Assembly (NCBI GenBank): GCA_963573315.1
Contig: OY752140.1
Coordinates: 1-64,000 of the forward strand
Origin: Entomortierella parvispora
Lineage: Eukaryota > Mortierellomycota > Mortierellomycetes > Mortierellales > Mortierellaceae
Direction of reading: 5' to 3'
DNA length: 64,000 nucleotides
The stretch's first letter is position 1, and each line of letters begins with the position of its first letter. The position numbers and the translations under genes were made by a program. Below, in pieces: positions 34,657-48,772 of the stretch. The notes below the pieces were generated by a model that saw only the letters and a program-made list of their open reading frames with translations, did no database searches and was not told where the DNA came from.

Positions 34657-36175
34657 ATGTCAACTCAAGGAGGTTCACAGTCCGAAAAGGCCGGCTCAGT
34701 AGAGTCTCTTGGCGTCCCCAACCAGGATGCCCAGGATCGTATCAACAGGAACAGCAACATGACAATGGTTGGCAACAGCAACTCGGCAACAACAACAGCC
34801 ACAGCAGCCCCCCGTGGCGAAAGCCCTCTGCGCTCGGAACATGAATACAACAACAACAGCAACAGCAGTATTGGTCGTCATGACGAAATTGCAGCTGCCC
34901 CCTCTGCCAAGCCTGTCGCGAGCAGTCATGTAGCAAAGTCAAAAAGGGGTTGCTTCTATCAATTCAACAACTCGGAGTTGGGGCGTTTCGTGTGGTCTGT
35001 GGTTTATTTCATCCTTGTCTGCCTGGGAATGACATTTTGCAACCAGTTCTCGGACCATCGCTGGATCGACACCGGATACCGCAATGTCATTCTCGAGGAT
35101 CGTGGTTTCGATATTTTCCCTGCTCTGTCGGAGGATACACCTGCCAACATCTTTGTCATGACCTCGGTTGTCTTTACACTTATTGGAATGGCGTTTATTT
35201 GCCCCGATTGGACCTCCCGTGGCATTGTCCTTCGTCGCGTGCTCTGGGTCGTGGGTTCTCTCAGTGTCTACCGCGCTTTGACTCTCTCGGTCACCACATT
35301 GCCCTCACCCAAAAAAGATTGCAAGCCTGCTGATAACCGTACGTTTGGTGGAATGCTCTGGATCGCCATTCAAATGATTCCAGGAACTGTGGAGGCTTGC
35401 ACGGACGATATTTTCTCTGGTCACACTGTTTTCATGTAAGTTTACTGGACAGTTGATCCATCTCGGTGGGGATGTTGTCTTGGAGACTAACTTTTTCCTT
35501 TCCTTTTTTTTCTTTCTTCTTCACAGGGTCACCTCTGCTATTCAATGGCGCCTGTACTGCCGAAACAAGTGGATCACCTACTTTACGTACATCTATATCA
35601 CAATCGGTCTCTACTTTGTTATCGCAACTCGTCTGCACTACACGGTCGATGTGGTGTTGGCCATTTTTATCACCTACGCTGCCTGGTCCGTGTATATGGC
35701 CATGGTCGATGTTGTGATGGAAAAGGAGTACTTTGGTCACCGTCGCCAACGCGACAAGTACATGAATTTTGGGCACCAGGACGTCATTGTCGAGGATGCC
35801 GCCAAGGATGTCTTGGAGCCAGCCGCACTTGGCAGTTTTGAATCTAGAAGAGCTCAATTGAACGCAAGATTGAACCGCATCCGTGGACCCGGTATTGGCT
35901 ATGACCGCACGGAACACGATTGCGTCGCGTTTGCACCCATGCAGTACAACACTTGGCTGACGGGCGCTATCCGTTGGTGCGACGGCCTGGACTTGCGCAT
36001 GCACAAGACTGGAGCGGCCGTTGATGCTCATCGATGGGAGCAGGAGCAACGACGTGCAGGACGACCCTTTGAGGATGCCGCATCTGCCCCCTTCCCTGCC
36101 ACTGTTGAGCAAAAGCACCATGCCCGCGATGCCACTATTGCACCTGTCACCTTGGACAGCATCGTGGTTTCATAG
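34657..36175 (+). CDS. Sphingomyelin-synthase-type PAP2 membrane enzyme
   Basis: Two exons (34657-35435, 35527-36175) encode 475 residues. The first 110 are Asn/Ser/Thr/Ala-rich and polar. The catalytic core has several membrane helices (RFVWSVVYFILVCLGMTFCN; VMTSVVFTLIGMAFICPDW; YFTYIYITIGLYFVIATR) and the two signatures of the SMS family: CTDDIFSGHTVFM (consensus CGDxxxSGHT) and HYTVDVVLAIFIT (consensus HYTxDVxxA), supplying two His and an Asp for phosphotransfer. Family members move phosphocholine, phosphoethanolamine or a related head group from a phospholipid to ceramide, usually in Golgi or plasma membrane. The acceptor and head group cannot be told from sequence; the classical fungal Aur1 IPC synthase has a different spacing. 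The tail after helix six is long (about 130 residues). Confidence 0.88.
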
Positions 36176-36382
36176 TTCTAATGTACTCTCCCATATTATC
36201 ATAATATCTATCCATCTAAATACCGCAACTAATAATAACAATCCTCTTACTTCACATTCAAATTGACTGGTACTCTTTTTTTTAATTTTCTTACTATTGC
36301 ATCAGGGGGTTTGGGCTGCGGTACTTGAACAAGAGGTCTCATAACGGGGGGTGACTGAGCTGAAATAGCCGGCTGCAGCTTT

Positions 36383-39300
36383 TTAGGCCACATACGAGAA
36401 GGTGTCCTTCTGACCCTCCACACGCTCAATGTACTCCTTCTCCAACAAGACATCAATGCACTTCTTGATATCGGGCACACGAGGCTTGAAACGAGTCTGG
36501 AGCTGTGTGATGACTTCTGTCATCAATGCACCGTGCTTCATCACCTTGCGGGTCTTCATGATACGAACAATAGCGGCCTGCATCAACAACTTGCGGTCCT
36601 CCTCGATCGTCTTGTGCGTTTGCTCAGTCTCCACTTTTTGTTCTGCCTTGATGGGCAAGTTCAAGTTGACACGGATCTTTTTGCTAATGGATATCAAAAA
36701 AAAAAAAAAAAAAAAAAGGTTTTAGTACTTCAGAACGCGAAGACATTTTCATTCAAAAGATCAACGTCATAACAAGAACAAACCTCTTAAAGTCCAAGTT
36801 GAGGTCATATCGGGTGCCCTCATCGCCAACATTGGTGCCGTTCTCAAGAATCAGGACCTTGGCTTTCACAAGAATGCCCAATGCACCAGCCAGGATATCG
36901 TTGTTAAGGTTGGTCTGGGCCTTCAACTCCTCAAAGGTGTAGGAAAGTCCGTTGTTGTACTGGAGCAGGATACCCATTTGGTAGGTCGATGTCTGGAACA
37001 TGTAACCAGTTTTGCTTGCCTTGATATAGTTGGTCTTCAAGTCGGCTTTGGACAACTGGAAGAGCCAGTTCAATTTACGACCAGAGTGCTTGTCCTGGTA
37101 GAACGCTTGGAAACGTTCATATGTCTTGACTACCTCATCTGGCAAGTTGAAGGATGTTGCTGGAGGTTGCAGTGGCCAGGAGGCAGTTCCCAAGACGAGA
37201 ATGTTGAAATCGACAGTGTTGTCGGAGGCATCGTGGTTCAGCGCCATCTTATCCCTGAACTGATCGTTGAGTTCCTTAGAAAGACCCATATCCGTGAACA
37301 TGCGTTGAAGCTTGGAGGTGTATTCAAAACCGCAGGCCTCCTTCAATCTTGAAATCATACCAGCCTCTGCATCGTCCGAAGCTGAGGTATCGTTGACAAG
37401 ACGCTTGGCCAACATCTTCGAGTAAAACTTTTGGAACACATCCTTGTCCTCCACATACTTGAACACCGTCATCTAAATACACGATAGAATGTGTCAACGG
37501 TTAGATAGCCATCACCTATACCATAATTCTTTCAAAAAGTGATCCCGAGTATTACAATGCTGTTCAAGATGTCCTCCAAATCACTCTCTTCAGGGTTCTT
37601 GGAGCTCTTGCGGAGAAGAGCATCACAGTAGCGTGCCAACAGCTCTGGCGACTTTGAAGTCGAAGTCTTGCAAATCTTGTTACGGTTCACAAACTCACGA
37701 CAGGCCTTATCCAACGAAGCCACAAACCCGGCCTCTCCTCTGAAAGCCGTCTGTACAAGGTCATTGTACTTCTTGTGGACCTCAAGCAACGCGTCCACAT
37801 ACACCTTGGGCTCCTGCTCAATCGGCGAATCAATTGATCAATAGTCAGTTTCGTTGACGTTCATATCCAAGGCTACAGTGTAACTTTGAAAAGACTGACA
37901 GACTGACTTACAAGACTGTCTGGTGATTCTGCTGACTCGGCAGCAATCTTCTCAATGGCACTCAAACCAGCTTTGCGGACATGGGCCTCGAATCGGGCTC
38001 GCAGAGGATCGAGTCCCTCGGGAATACGCAGCAGGAGCGAGAACATGCGGAAAAGGTCCTCCTGCTTGTCCTGGTTCAGCAAGTTCTGGAACTCTTCCCA
38101 AATGATCTCAGCGTGGCCCTTGACAAGAACCGTTTCACACTTTTGGATAAGGGGCTTGTGTGTGCTAGGATGAAGATACATCTGAACTCGGGTCTCCTCC
38201 TCTGCCAGACGAGCTTCCGCCTAGTGATCAAAACGGTGTGAGTGTAAGGTCCTGGAACCACGGTAACTCCTTCGGACAATATTGACCATCCAGATCAAAG
38301 CATTACCTTCTTCATGTATTCTGTTACGCTATTTTCGCTCAGGAACTTGTCAGACTCCATCTTGTAATATACCTCAGTGGCGTTCACAAATGGGGTCTCA
38401 AAGTAAAGGCGATAAACTTCCAGCGTAGTCTTCTTGGAGTCGTTCTCATCCAAACCGAGGGAGACTGTTGCAATTGGCACGAGTTAGTGGAAAAGCAGTG
38501 AAAACCAGCTTCCTTTTTTTTTTGCGATTAAACAAGATACATACCGAATGACTCAACAACGTTCTTCAGGAGGCTGGTTTCAACAGACTCGCCATTTCTC
38601 TGACGCTCGATCAGCTGCAAGACGGCAGTCATAACATTTCGCTCAACATGGCTAAAGAGACTGTCCTTCCAGCTGACAAGGGCGAGCTAAAGAAAAACGG
38701 CATACAAATGAACGGAGTTAGTCTTTGGTTACTCGACCCAGTGCAGCAAGCATTGCATGTAGGACGACGTACTGTGCCAACATCGTGCACGGTCTTGCGT
38801 CCTTCGTCAATCTCGCGCTTGACCCAGTGACGGTTCAGATACGTGAACAGATGGTGGACATAGGTCGATGCCTCCGTGAACTTGACCCACTGCTTTGTGT
38901 AGTACTCGAGAAGCGAGACATCCATAAATTTTTCGGAATCCTTACGAATCCCATTGAGATGCTGCTGAAAGTATCGAATCAGATGTGCATACAGGTCGCT
39001 GCCGCCCAACGTGGCACCTATAAGTGACAACAAAACAAAGAATAAGTCAGGATGGGTCAATGTAGGCGAACAACGGAGGCGCAGTCAGAGTTCTGACTGC
39101 GACATGGTGGTCAACGAGAGAGGGTTCTGTACCTCGAGTCTGGATGGATGCGTTCATGCCATCGCCTGTGGTCTTTGTGGTGCAGTAATTGTAGATGACA
39201 CTGTTGACAAACAAAGACGAAAAGACAAGTGTCAGTCCATGTCGTGTTATGCATGGCGTGGACACGCGCGTACACTCGGCGAGAAGGATGATTGTAATGT

Positions 39301-39694
39301 TCAGGAGCGCCGTATCCCTTCTTTGCTGTCAAGGGGTTGGAGGCAAAGCAGAGTCTGCCCAACTGCGGTCGATGCTCTGTTGTGCCTTATCCACTGCGTC
39401 TCCAGAGACTTGTCTCTTCCCGTCCAGTGACCTGTCGACCTCAGTGCTGCGGTTTATGGGAGCATGCGGCGAGAAGCACTCTTGGCAATGTCGCTGGAAA
39501 TTGCAAAAACACGACGCTAATCCTGCAGAGCATAAGGCAAGGAAGACGAGAGGGATACTTTACGTGTAGATCTCCATGTAACGCTTGTAGGTCAAACCTT
39601 CCTCGAGGCGGTTCATGATCTGATCGATTCCCTGCTGGAGGAAGGCCCAGGTGATGTTGATGTCGGAGCCATGGGGCGGGGGCTGGGAAGACAT
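36383..39694 (-). CDS. CUL1: Cullin-1 (Cdc53), SCF ubiquitin ligase scaffold
   Basis: Scaffold of SCF E3 ligases, holding Skp1-F-box at the N-terminus and Rbx1-E2 at the C-terminus. Nine exons (39564-39694, 39133-39200, 38773-39017, 38545-38686, 38307-38464, 37912-38220, 37556-37813, 36784-37472, 36383-36683) join to 766 residues. The N-terminus ([34 protein letters not shown]) has the cullin-1 Skp1-binding helices. The cullin-homology domain includes [20 protein letters not shown] and [16 protein letters not shown]. The end has the neddylation site [20 protein letters not shown], ending in [12 protein letters not shown]. Presence of YNYCT and exons 1-2 favours Cul1 over Cul3/4. The last intron carries a run of about 21 A's (T's in the transcript sense). 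The exon 9 acceptor is placed by reading frame and could be off by one base. Confidence 0.95.
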
Positions 39695-41049
39695 ATTGGC
39701 TTTGCTTATTTGGTTCCTGAAACAGGCGATGGGGGATGTTGTAAAGAGAGGATGAACAAAGGAATTGGAAAAAGAGGGGGGACAAGAACAAGAACAGGGG
39801 GCGAGCTAAAGGAGAAAAGGGAAGCGGAAGGAATCAGGGAATCGAAAAAGGAAAAGAAAAAGGGACCACCACATCATGCAGGCGGGCATGGTCCTTCTTT
39901 CTTTCTTTTGACTACGACCCCCCTTTGCCACCGCACAGAAACTGACGTGGTGCGGCAAGATAAAAGTCACGTGCACAGCACTGCCGATTGCGGACCGTAC
40001 CCTTAAGAATCCATCGGCTGTGTGGATTGCTTGCTTCATTGTCGATTGTTGGAACTGGACTGGGCTGGGTGTATGTGGGTCAGACTAGGCCCGGCCATTA
40101 TTTGTTCCCACCTTCTTGGCGAGCCCTCTTAGCTGGCCCCAGTGCAGCGCCACCACTGCTCGCCAGAAAAGTTGTGCACAATCCAATCGAGGGTATGGGT
40201 CTACACCATGGAATTGCGGCGAGTCTCACTTTTGCACCGCTGCTGGAGCCACAGCCCTGTCTGGTGAGGAAAGAAGGAGCAAAAAGTGAAGGTTCTCGAA
40301 CGATCTCCGTTTGAAAACCAGTCTGTCCCTGACCATCGAGTTAACCTAACGGCTCTGAGATGCTGGAATGTCCGCCTGGACATTTTCAATTTGCTCAGGT
40401 CTTCGCTGTCGAGACGCTACAACCTCCCCCTTCGTCGTCAACTCGGGAGCTCTATGCATGGTTTGTATCCTCCGGAGAACACCACGGAACGTGCCCACGC
40501 TACGCCGCCCGCTGGGTTGCTGGGCGCAAAAAACAAACTCAAGAGTCCAAGGATCTTTCTGTCTGTCCCAGCCAACAGTGCGGCCATGAGGCAACAAAAA
40601 AGCAGGGGAGCAAAAAGACACCAGACCGAGCTGCATTGAGGTGGCACAGACAATTGCTGGCAAAGGGTGCTGTAAGCCGCGAGGGATCATTGTTCTTGCC
40701 CTCTCTCCCCTCAACAGCACGAAACCACCACCGTCGTTCATGCCAGCGACAGCCTCTTTTGACAAACCACAGTTGTGCTGACAGCGCTCCTGAAGTTTCC
40801 CGCGCTGTGTCTGTCCTTCCTGACCTTCTTCAAGTCCAAAGTTCTGAAGCGCGTCTTTTTTCTTTTTGGATGACCTTCCCGCTTACTGCTCACATTCATA
40901 TTTTTTTCTTCTCCTGCCCTCTTTTTCGCTTCTTCCCACTGCTCTCCTCTTCTTCTTTTCTCATTACTTCAGCAACTCGTTCACATTTCGCTCCTTTCCA
41001 TCCGCCACCCATTCCTCATTCTTCATCCCCTCTACAAAACTTTTCAACA
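39695..41049. promoter_or_regulatory. Divergent promoter region, CUL1 / metacaspase
   Basis: About 1.35 kb between outward ATGs. TCACGTG at 39967-39973 lies 273 bp upstream of the cullin ATG. The 150 bp before the metacaspase ATG are strongly pyrimidine-rich (TTCTTCTCCTGCCCTC). The metacaspase frame is open far upstream (to about 40,360) but that extension has no family features. Confidence 0.5.
39967..39973. promoter_or_regulatory. TCACGTG element
   Basis: E-box-type TCACGTG in the CUL1/metacaspase spacer, matching those at 29554, 43562 and 55746. CACGTG sites are bound by bHLH factors (Cbf1/USF class) in fungi; the factor here is unknown. Confidence 0.4.
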
Positions 41050-43342
41050 ATGTCCCAGCCTCAGGAACAAGGCGAGCCTATTGTCAACGTCGAAACGGTC
41101 GTTACCGTTTTACCCGATGGTCGCAAGGTCACAAAGACCATCAAGAAGATCACCCACTCTTATCAAGTCAAAGTTCCCGCCGGTACCCCTGTCCCTGAAG
41201 GCGCCACTCTCATCTCAACAGTCGCGGCTGAGGGCGGCAACCAGGGCTCGTTCGGCGTTGGCAACGGCCAGGGCCATCATATTCAGTACTCTGCAGGAAA
41301 CCCCGGCATCCCTCAGGAGCACGTTCTACCTCAAGACTACAGGCCCTTTACCGACTTTAACGAGGTTGTCAACACCCAGTTCGGTGACAGCGGCACCGTG
41401 AAGACCGAGCCCACTGTTGTTGTAGAGTCCTCAATTGGGCCCGACGGGCGCAAGGTGACAAAGACTACGACCACAACATCCTCATCCTCGTCTTCTGGCT
41501 CGCCCTCTTCCTTGTCCAAGTTCTTTAAGCGCGTAAGTGAACTGTCTCTTTTTCCTGTCTGAAGAGAGCTTACGGCCAATGGTCAAGATTGTCCGAATTG
41601 GTCTCAAGACAAGAGTTCCCGCACCATTCGATGGTCAGCCACGCGTCTTTCTCGCGTCTCGTCAATGCCTTAATTTGCCCTGACAGTCTTGTTTACGCTT
41701 CTTTTGTTTGTTCTTGGACATACACCATTCAGTTCTCTCTTCACTCATCGGGTGATTCGTCTTCCGACCTCAAGCCCCTGCCATCTACCCCCGCTGCTCA
41801 TGCTCCGGTCCATATTCAGGCTCAGGTCCAGGCACAGCCCCTGGAAGAGACCCGCGTGCACAAGCCCCACCCTCCCCTGCCTGTGCAGGAGGTTGCAGCT
41901 CTCGGGGTTGCAGAGGTCCAAAATGTACGTGTGAAGCGCGAGGAGGCCAAGCACCCTAACGGCTCCAAAGTCGCACTTTCCGATTGCACCGGAGATCGCA
42001 AAGCATTGCTCATCGGTATCAATTACACTGGCATGGCCAATCCTCTGCACGGTAAGGTGGCACAGTATATTTGTTGACGCCAAAATGGGCTGTGAATTCA
42101 GGGGATCTAATAGTTTCCCAATTGCATGATATCGTAGGATGTGTGAACGATACCGCAGTGATGAAAACCTTTCTCCTTGGCGTTGGGTTCGAGGAAAAGA
42201 ACATTCGCATTCTCTCGGATGACCAGCACAACACGCCCTGGATGCCCACACGCCAGAATATCTTTGACAATCTCGATTGGCTGATCAAGGACGCCAAAAA
42301 GAACGACTCGTAAGCAATTAGGGGACTTGTCTTCTTGAAGTCTTGTTAACACAACAATCTTTCGCCGTGTTGTCGCTAACAGTTTTATTGCTGCTCTTCG
42401 GATCAGGTATTTCTTGCACTATTCTGGACATGGAGGCCAGGTCGAAGATCTGGATGGAGATGAAACCGATGGCTTGGATAACTGCATCTTCCCATTGGAC
42501 CATCAACAGAGCGGCGTTATCATTGACGATGTAAAGAGACAGCAGCTCGGATATCTCATGCTGTATTCTTCCTGGATGTTTTACTGATAACACTACATCG
42601 TTTTGGACCTTTTTAGGAACTGCACAATGTTCTTGTCAAAGCTTTGCCCCCCGGTGTGCGCCTTACTGTTGTTTTTGACTGCTGCCATTCTGGATCTGCA
42701 TTGGATCTGCCATACATGTACGCGAGTACCGGCTATATCCGCGGCTCGAATGCACTCCAAAACTTGGGTCATGAGCTTGTGGAGGGTAACTTTGATGCCG
42801 AGGCTTTGAAGGAGCTGCAGAAGAAATGGCAACTTTTGCAAGAGGAAGAAAAGGAGTTTGCTAGACAAGTCAAGCTGAAGGCCGCAGATGCGGATGTGAT
42901 CATGTTCAGCGGGTACGTTTCTGTCAGGGATTCCCTTGATGCCTATACATGCGACATGTAGAAGGGCTCTAAGGTGATAATACTAATATCGCGCTCAATG
43001 TTTTTTTTTTCAATGATGATCAGTTGCAAAGATGACCAGACCTCAGCCGATGTCAGTGTCACAAGGGGAGGAAACACGTCCTCGAACGGCGCGATGACAT
43101 ACGCCTTCACGAAGTGGTAAGCTGAGCGTCTTTTTTTCTGTCGACACTCAATGGCACCACAAATATCATTCTGATGAGAGAAACCTGATCTCCTTTATGA
43201 ACATAGCATCCGCGAGAACCCAGTGCAGTCTTATCAAGAGATGTTGAACAACATCCGTGAGTTGCTCAAGGATAGGTACAAGCAGCGACCTCAGCTCAGC
43301 TCGTCTCGACCCATGAACATGCAGGAGCTCTTCCACATGTAG
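41050..43342 (+). CDS. MCA1: Type I metacaspase
   Basis: Caspase-fold cysteine protease cleaving after Arg/Lys, linked in fungi to protein-aggregate clearance and cell death. Seven exons (41050-41532, 41733-42051, 42138-42309, 42407-42530, 42617-42912, 43024-43116, 43207-43342) give 540 residues. The p20 core is [20 protein letters not shown], catalytic His in [19 protein letters not shown], catalytic Cys in [18 protein letters not shown]. The linker before p10 is a 45-residue charged helix ([20 protein letters not shown]), then [14 protein letters not shown] and [14 protein letters not shown]. The N-terminal 240 residues are unusual: not the common Pro/Gln/Tyr repeats but two PDGRKVTKT motifs (residues about 22-30 and 135-143) and a Ser run. 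Intron 1 (200 bp) has the least certain acceptor. Confidence 0.93.
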
Positions 43343-43781
43343 GAGGCGCGCGCGTACTACTGAATACCGATTAAAAGCCCATTGGGCTTTTCAATTGAGA
43401 GTAAAGGAGAGAGAAAACAAAAGGAGAAGGAAGTCTGATAGCTTTTTTGAAAGAGGGACAAAGAGTGAGCAAAAGAAGTGGGAGGAAAGAGAGTCGTTGT
43501 TGCCACCAATAAAACAAATGTGACGTTCTGACTCTTTGAAGATCAAGAAGGGTGAGCAAAATCACGTGCGATGCGCATTATTGTCGTGAACCTCATTCTC
43601 GTTCCTGATCCGACTGCAATCGGATCTCCCGATGGAGGGACGGGCGGACTGGCCACAGACTGGACGGACGGTCTGGGGCGGCGGCCACTTAAGAGGCCTT
43701 CCTTCTTTTCCCTTCTCTTCTTTTCTCTTCTTTTCTCTCTCTCTCTCTCCTCTCCTCATCACTCCACTCCACTCCACCACA
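43343..43781. other. Intergenic spacer, metacaspase 3' end and MDH promoter
   Basis: Contains a short perfect hairpin (AAAAGCCC-ATT-GGGCTTTT, 43,374-43,392) 30 bp after the metacaspase stop, possibly part of the 3' UTR, the TCACGTG listed separately, and a CT-rich run leading to the MDH ATG. Confidence 0.5.
43562..43568. promoter_or_regulatory. TCACGTG element upstream of MDH
   Basis: TCACGTG 214 bp before the malate dehydrogenase ATG, in the 440-bp spacer after the metacaspase gene. The same word occurs upstream of the COX7A-like gene, another mitochondrial gene. Confidence 0.4.
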
Positions 43782-45681
<1,900 letters not shown>

Positions 45682-45815
45682 ATTCCTCCTCATCATCAAT
45701 TTGCATGACTTTTTCCCTCCCCTCCCTTCCCTATCCATTACATCTGTTCATAGCTACTTTGGAATGCGCCAGTGAGAATGACAAAACTTTATTCAACTGG
45801 ACAGCATAGACTTTC

Positions 45816-45821
45816 AATAAA
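45816..45821 (+). terminator. AATAAA polyadenylation signal of MDH
   Basis: AATAAA 135 bp after the MDH stop. A facing signal for ORC5 (TTTATT at 45855-45860) lies just 2 bp beyond the ORC5 stop, so the convergent transcripts probably overlap. Confidence 0.5.
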
Positions 45822-45861
45822 AAAATCAATAACATAGAATACCAGTGCGCTGTTTTTATTA

Positions 45862-47677
45862 CTACGTAAAATCGTAGAGGTATTTGTCAATGTCGAACTT
45901 TGTGCTTTTAGCCAGAGCCTTGATCGTATCATAACTGACGTTGCACTTGCACTTTATGGAGTCGAGCTTGTCCATGGGCGTGACCCGTTGTAGCAGGCGC
46001 AAAGAAACCAGCGACGCGATCTGAGTGTGCACATGGACCGTTTCTTCTGCTTCTTCATCAAGAATACTGTAAAAGATGGCCAGCATGCGCTCAATGGGAA
46101 ACGTCTTGGGTCCCAACAATTGCTGTCGTAGTTTAGAGCCCAGATTGTCGTGTCCATGCCTCTTGGCGGCTGCAACCTTGGCACGCTTGGTCATTTTGCC
46201 ACCCTGGTTCGACACTTTTGCGAAATAGCGCATGTCCAATCGTGGCGGGTTATACGACGCTAGAAACGCGGCAATCAAGATGAACTTTGTAAAGTAAGGT
46301 AGGTCGAATACATCTATATGAAAGGAACCGAGAAGCGTTAGGAAAATTGATGATTTTCAAAGGAAAAAAATAAAAATAAAAATAAAAAAAAGAGTAGCGA
46401 TCGCACTTACTTTGCACAGATACAGCTGTCATCATTGCGCGTTCGCTTCCCGGTGCTCCAGAGATCATGCGAGAGGAGGATGAATCGCCATCTGCTCGAG
46501 GGTGCAATGATCCACCAGCAGCCTGCATCGTTCGATCTGACCACTCCATACTTGAAATCTCTCGCAAATAGATCTTGTCCATGGCCTCGACAAAGTAGGC
46601 TTGAATGTGGCGATGGAGCTTCAACCCTTCGTGCCGCTGAATTTTTCCTTCCTTCACGGGTTTGACGTATAATGGAAACAGCAATGCGACCAGATGCCGG
46701 ATCTCGTTCAGGTCCTTGCAATTCCTCTGAAAGACATCATAGACCAAATCGACAAAGCGCATGTAGAGCTCTGCATCTTCGCCGTCCGGTAAATCATGTT
46801 CCAGGATGGCGACGGTCTCGCTCTTGGAGTATTGAGGGAAATGAAGAATGATGGGCTCATAACCACCCGTCTTGGACCGGAACTTTTCCCAGACAATCGT
46901 CGTAATCAGAATCACGCAAATATTTCGACCGGTGAGCTCCTGTAGTCTCATCAAGACCGGGATCAACGTTGGCGCCGTGTCTCTTAACCGCTCGGCTCGA
47001 TCAAGAACCAGGTATCGTGTATCCTTGCTGCCACTGTTGCGCCCTTCGCTCGTTTGTTCCTGAGATCCTGTTGATATTTCATTGTCGCTCTGATCACAGA
47101 TTCGCCGGCACCACTCCACAAATTCGTTGACGTTCTCGCATTTCTCCCATGATATGTCCAAGCGGGTGGTGGAGGAGGAAGCTGGCCGTTTTCTTTTTCG
47201 AGTCTCCTTGTGGGTCGACCCTGAGCTCTGACTCGTCTCTGAAGCGATTGTTGCCGAGTCTTCCTCAGGAGGCGGTGCGTGAACTCTTGGGCGTGTCACT
47301 TTTGGTGCGCTGCGAAATTGATAAATGGCATGCTCAAAGATAAGACGAGGAGTGTGGCATTCGACGCAGTCGATAAAGGCGTATCGACTGGGGTTATGAT
47401 GACCTAATGTGGACGCGAGAATATTTTTCACAACGGCCGTTTTTCCGACGGATGAATTGCCGTTGACAAGAAGGGATGGTGGTGTCGGTGAGCTTGGCTA
47501 GAGTAGACGGGATGAATGCATCAGCGTAATCAGGCTCCGCGTTAGCCGCATTCTGGTAAACAAAGTGTGCTGGACAGAAAGCGATTGGCAGCCGCATACT
47601 TGGCCCATGAAGCTGAGGATCTGGTCAATCTGCTTGGCACGTCCGGGGAACATGCCATGGAGCTGTTCCTGAGCCAT
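45862..47677 (-). CDS. ORC5: Origin recognition complex subunit 5
   Basis: AAA+ subunit of ORC, which loads MCM helicases at replication origins. Three exons (47600-47677, 46411-47497, 45862-46313) join to 538 residues. The N-terminal helix MFPGRAKQIDQILSFMGQ precedes a Walker A motif SLLVNGNSSVGKTAVVKNIL. Next are the ORC5-type FIDCVECHTPRLIFEHAIYQ, a Walker B-like TRYLVLDRAERLRD, sensor-1 NICVILITTIVWEKFR, and the C-terminal winged-helix lead-in FDLPYFTKFILIAAFLASYN, followed by LLGPKTFPIERMLAIFYSIL. These blocks are characteristic of ORC5. A Ser/Lys/Arg-rich insert (about residues 80-120) is lineage-specific. It is divergent from the NPC2-like gene. Confidence 0.95.
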
Positions 47678-48772
47678 GCCTTTTGATTTAAGAGTGGCGA
47701 GAGTAGTCCTGAGTCCGGATTGGTTGTTGTCTGCTGTGTTCAGCAGTGGTCGAGGGCAAGCAAGGAAGAGGTGGGGGCGGATGGATGGATGATCGAGTCA
47801 TGGGCATGGCGAGCCAGGGGTGGAAAAGACAAATTTGGTGGCAACAGGCCCCTTGAGTGCACACTGGGGACTGATCAAGATTTGTTGACGGGCTGAAACA
47901 CGAACGCGTCGGTAAATGGACTCGCTTCCTTGTCGCGCAACCCAGGCACCATTGACAGGTCAGAGGTGCCGTGGATCTTTTTTCTGCAACGGTTTTCTTT
48001 TCTTCTTCATCACCTCATTGCACTCTATCGCAGCCTTGTCCTGGACTAGAAAAAAAGCTGAAATGAACTCTTCGAACAGGTCATGTTACCTTCCTTTTTC
48101 CTATACTTTATTTTCCTCAGAGCCCTCATTCTCTCCCACCCCCCCTTTCCCTCCTCCATTTCTTGCCATCCTCAGCGTGCCCTTTCTCGTGGCATGAGGT
48201 TCTGTTCAGTCCTATTCTGGCTGCGCTCCTCCGCCGCCAAAAGATACGCGCCTCTATCACTTTTTCAGGAGTAGTCGAGCGATGATGGCGGCGAGAGCTG
48301 CCAACAAGGAGAGAGAGCGAGAGACAGAGAGGAGAGAAAGGGATATCTTTTTGGACCTCTTACCTCCTAATGCCAAAAGTTGAGGTTGTACTGTTCAAAG
48401 GCACCGGGATGGCCTCCCGGTATTCTTGATGAGCTCCTTTATTCCCTCTCTGCTCAATGTCCCCCTCGTTTGCCTCCTACTCTCCTTGTCGTCGCCATTG
48501 GCTCCCTTTGTGATTTTTTTGACCTCTTGCTTGATACCGGATTTACTCCCCCCATTGGACAATGTAGGCAGGACGCGTGCCGAGCCAAGTGAACAAGTCA
48601 ACTCTTTTTGCAAAGCTATAAATTCCCCTTGAATTTCTCTCTCCTTCCATCTGTTACTTTCTTCCTCCCTCTTTCTTTTCATCCGTCACGTCATTTCCTC
48701 TCTCTTTCCTCTCCCTCGTATTTTAGACTTAACCTTCACCTTGAACACCACCAACACCACCCCTAAACAATC
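47678..48772. other. Divergent intergenic region, ORC5 / NPC2-like
   Basis: About 1.1 kb. Short biased ORFs only. A TATAAA at 48617-48622 lies 151 bp before the NPC2-like ATG, and the intervening leader is CT-rich (CTCTCTCCTTCC). Confidence 0.5.
48617..48622 (+). promoter_or_regulatory. TATAAA box of the NPC2-like gene
   Basis: TATAAA in GCTATAAATTCCC, 151 bp before the ATG and just upstream of a pyrimidine-rich stretch where transcription could start. Most other promoters in the window lack so clear a TATA box. Confidence 0.5.

Noticed and set aside
40360..41049. N-terminal extension of the metacaspase frame
   Set aside because: The upstream 230 codons lack family features and cover a pyrimidine-rich promoter; the ATG at 41,050 is in a better context.
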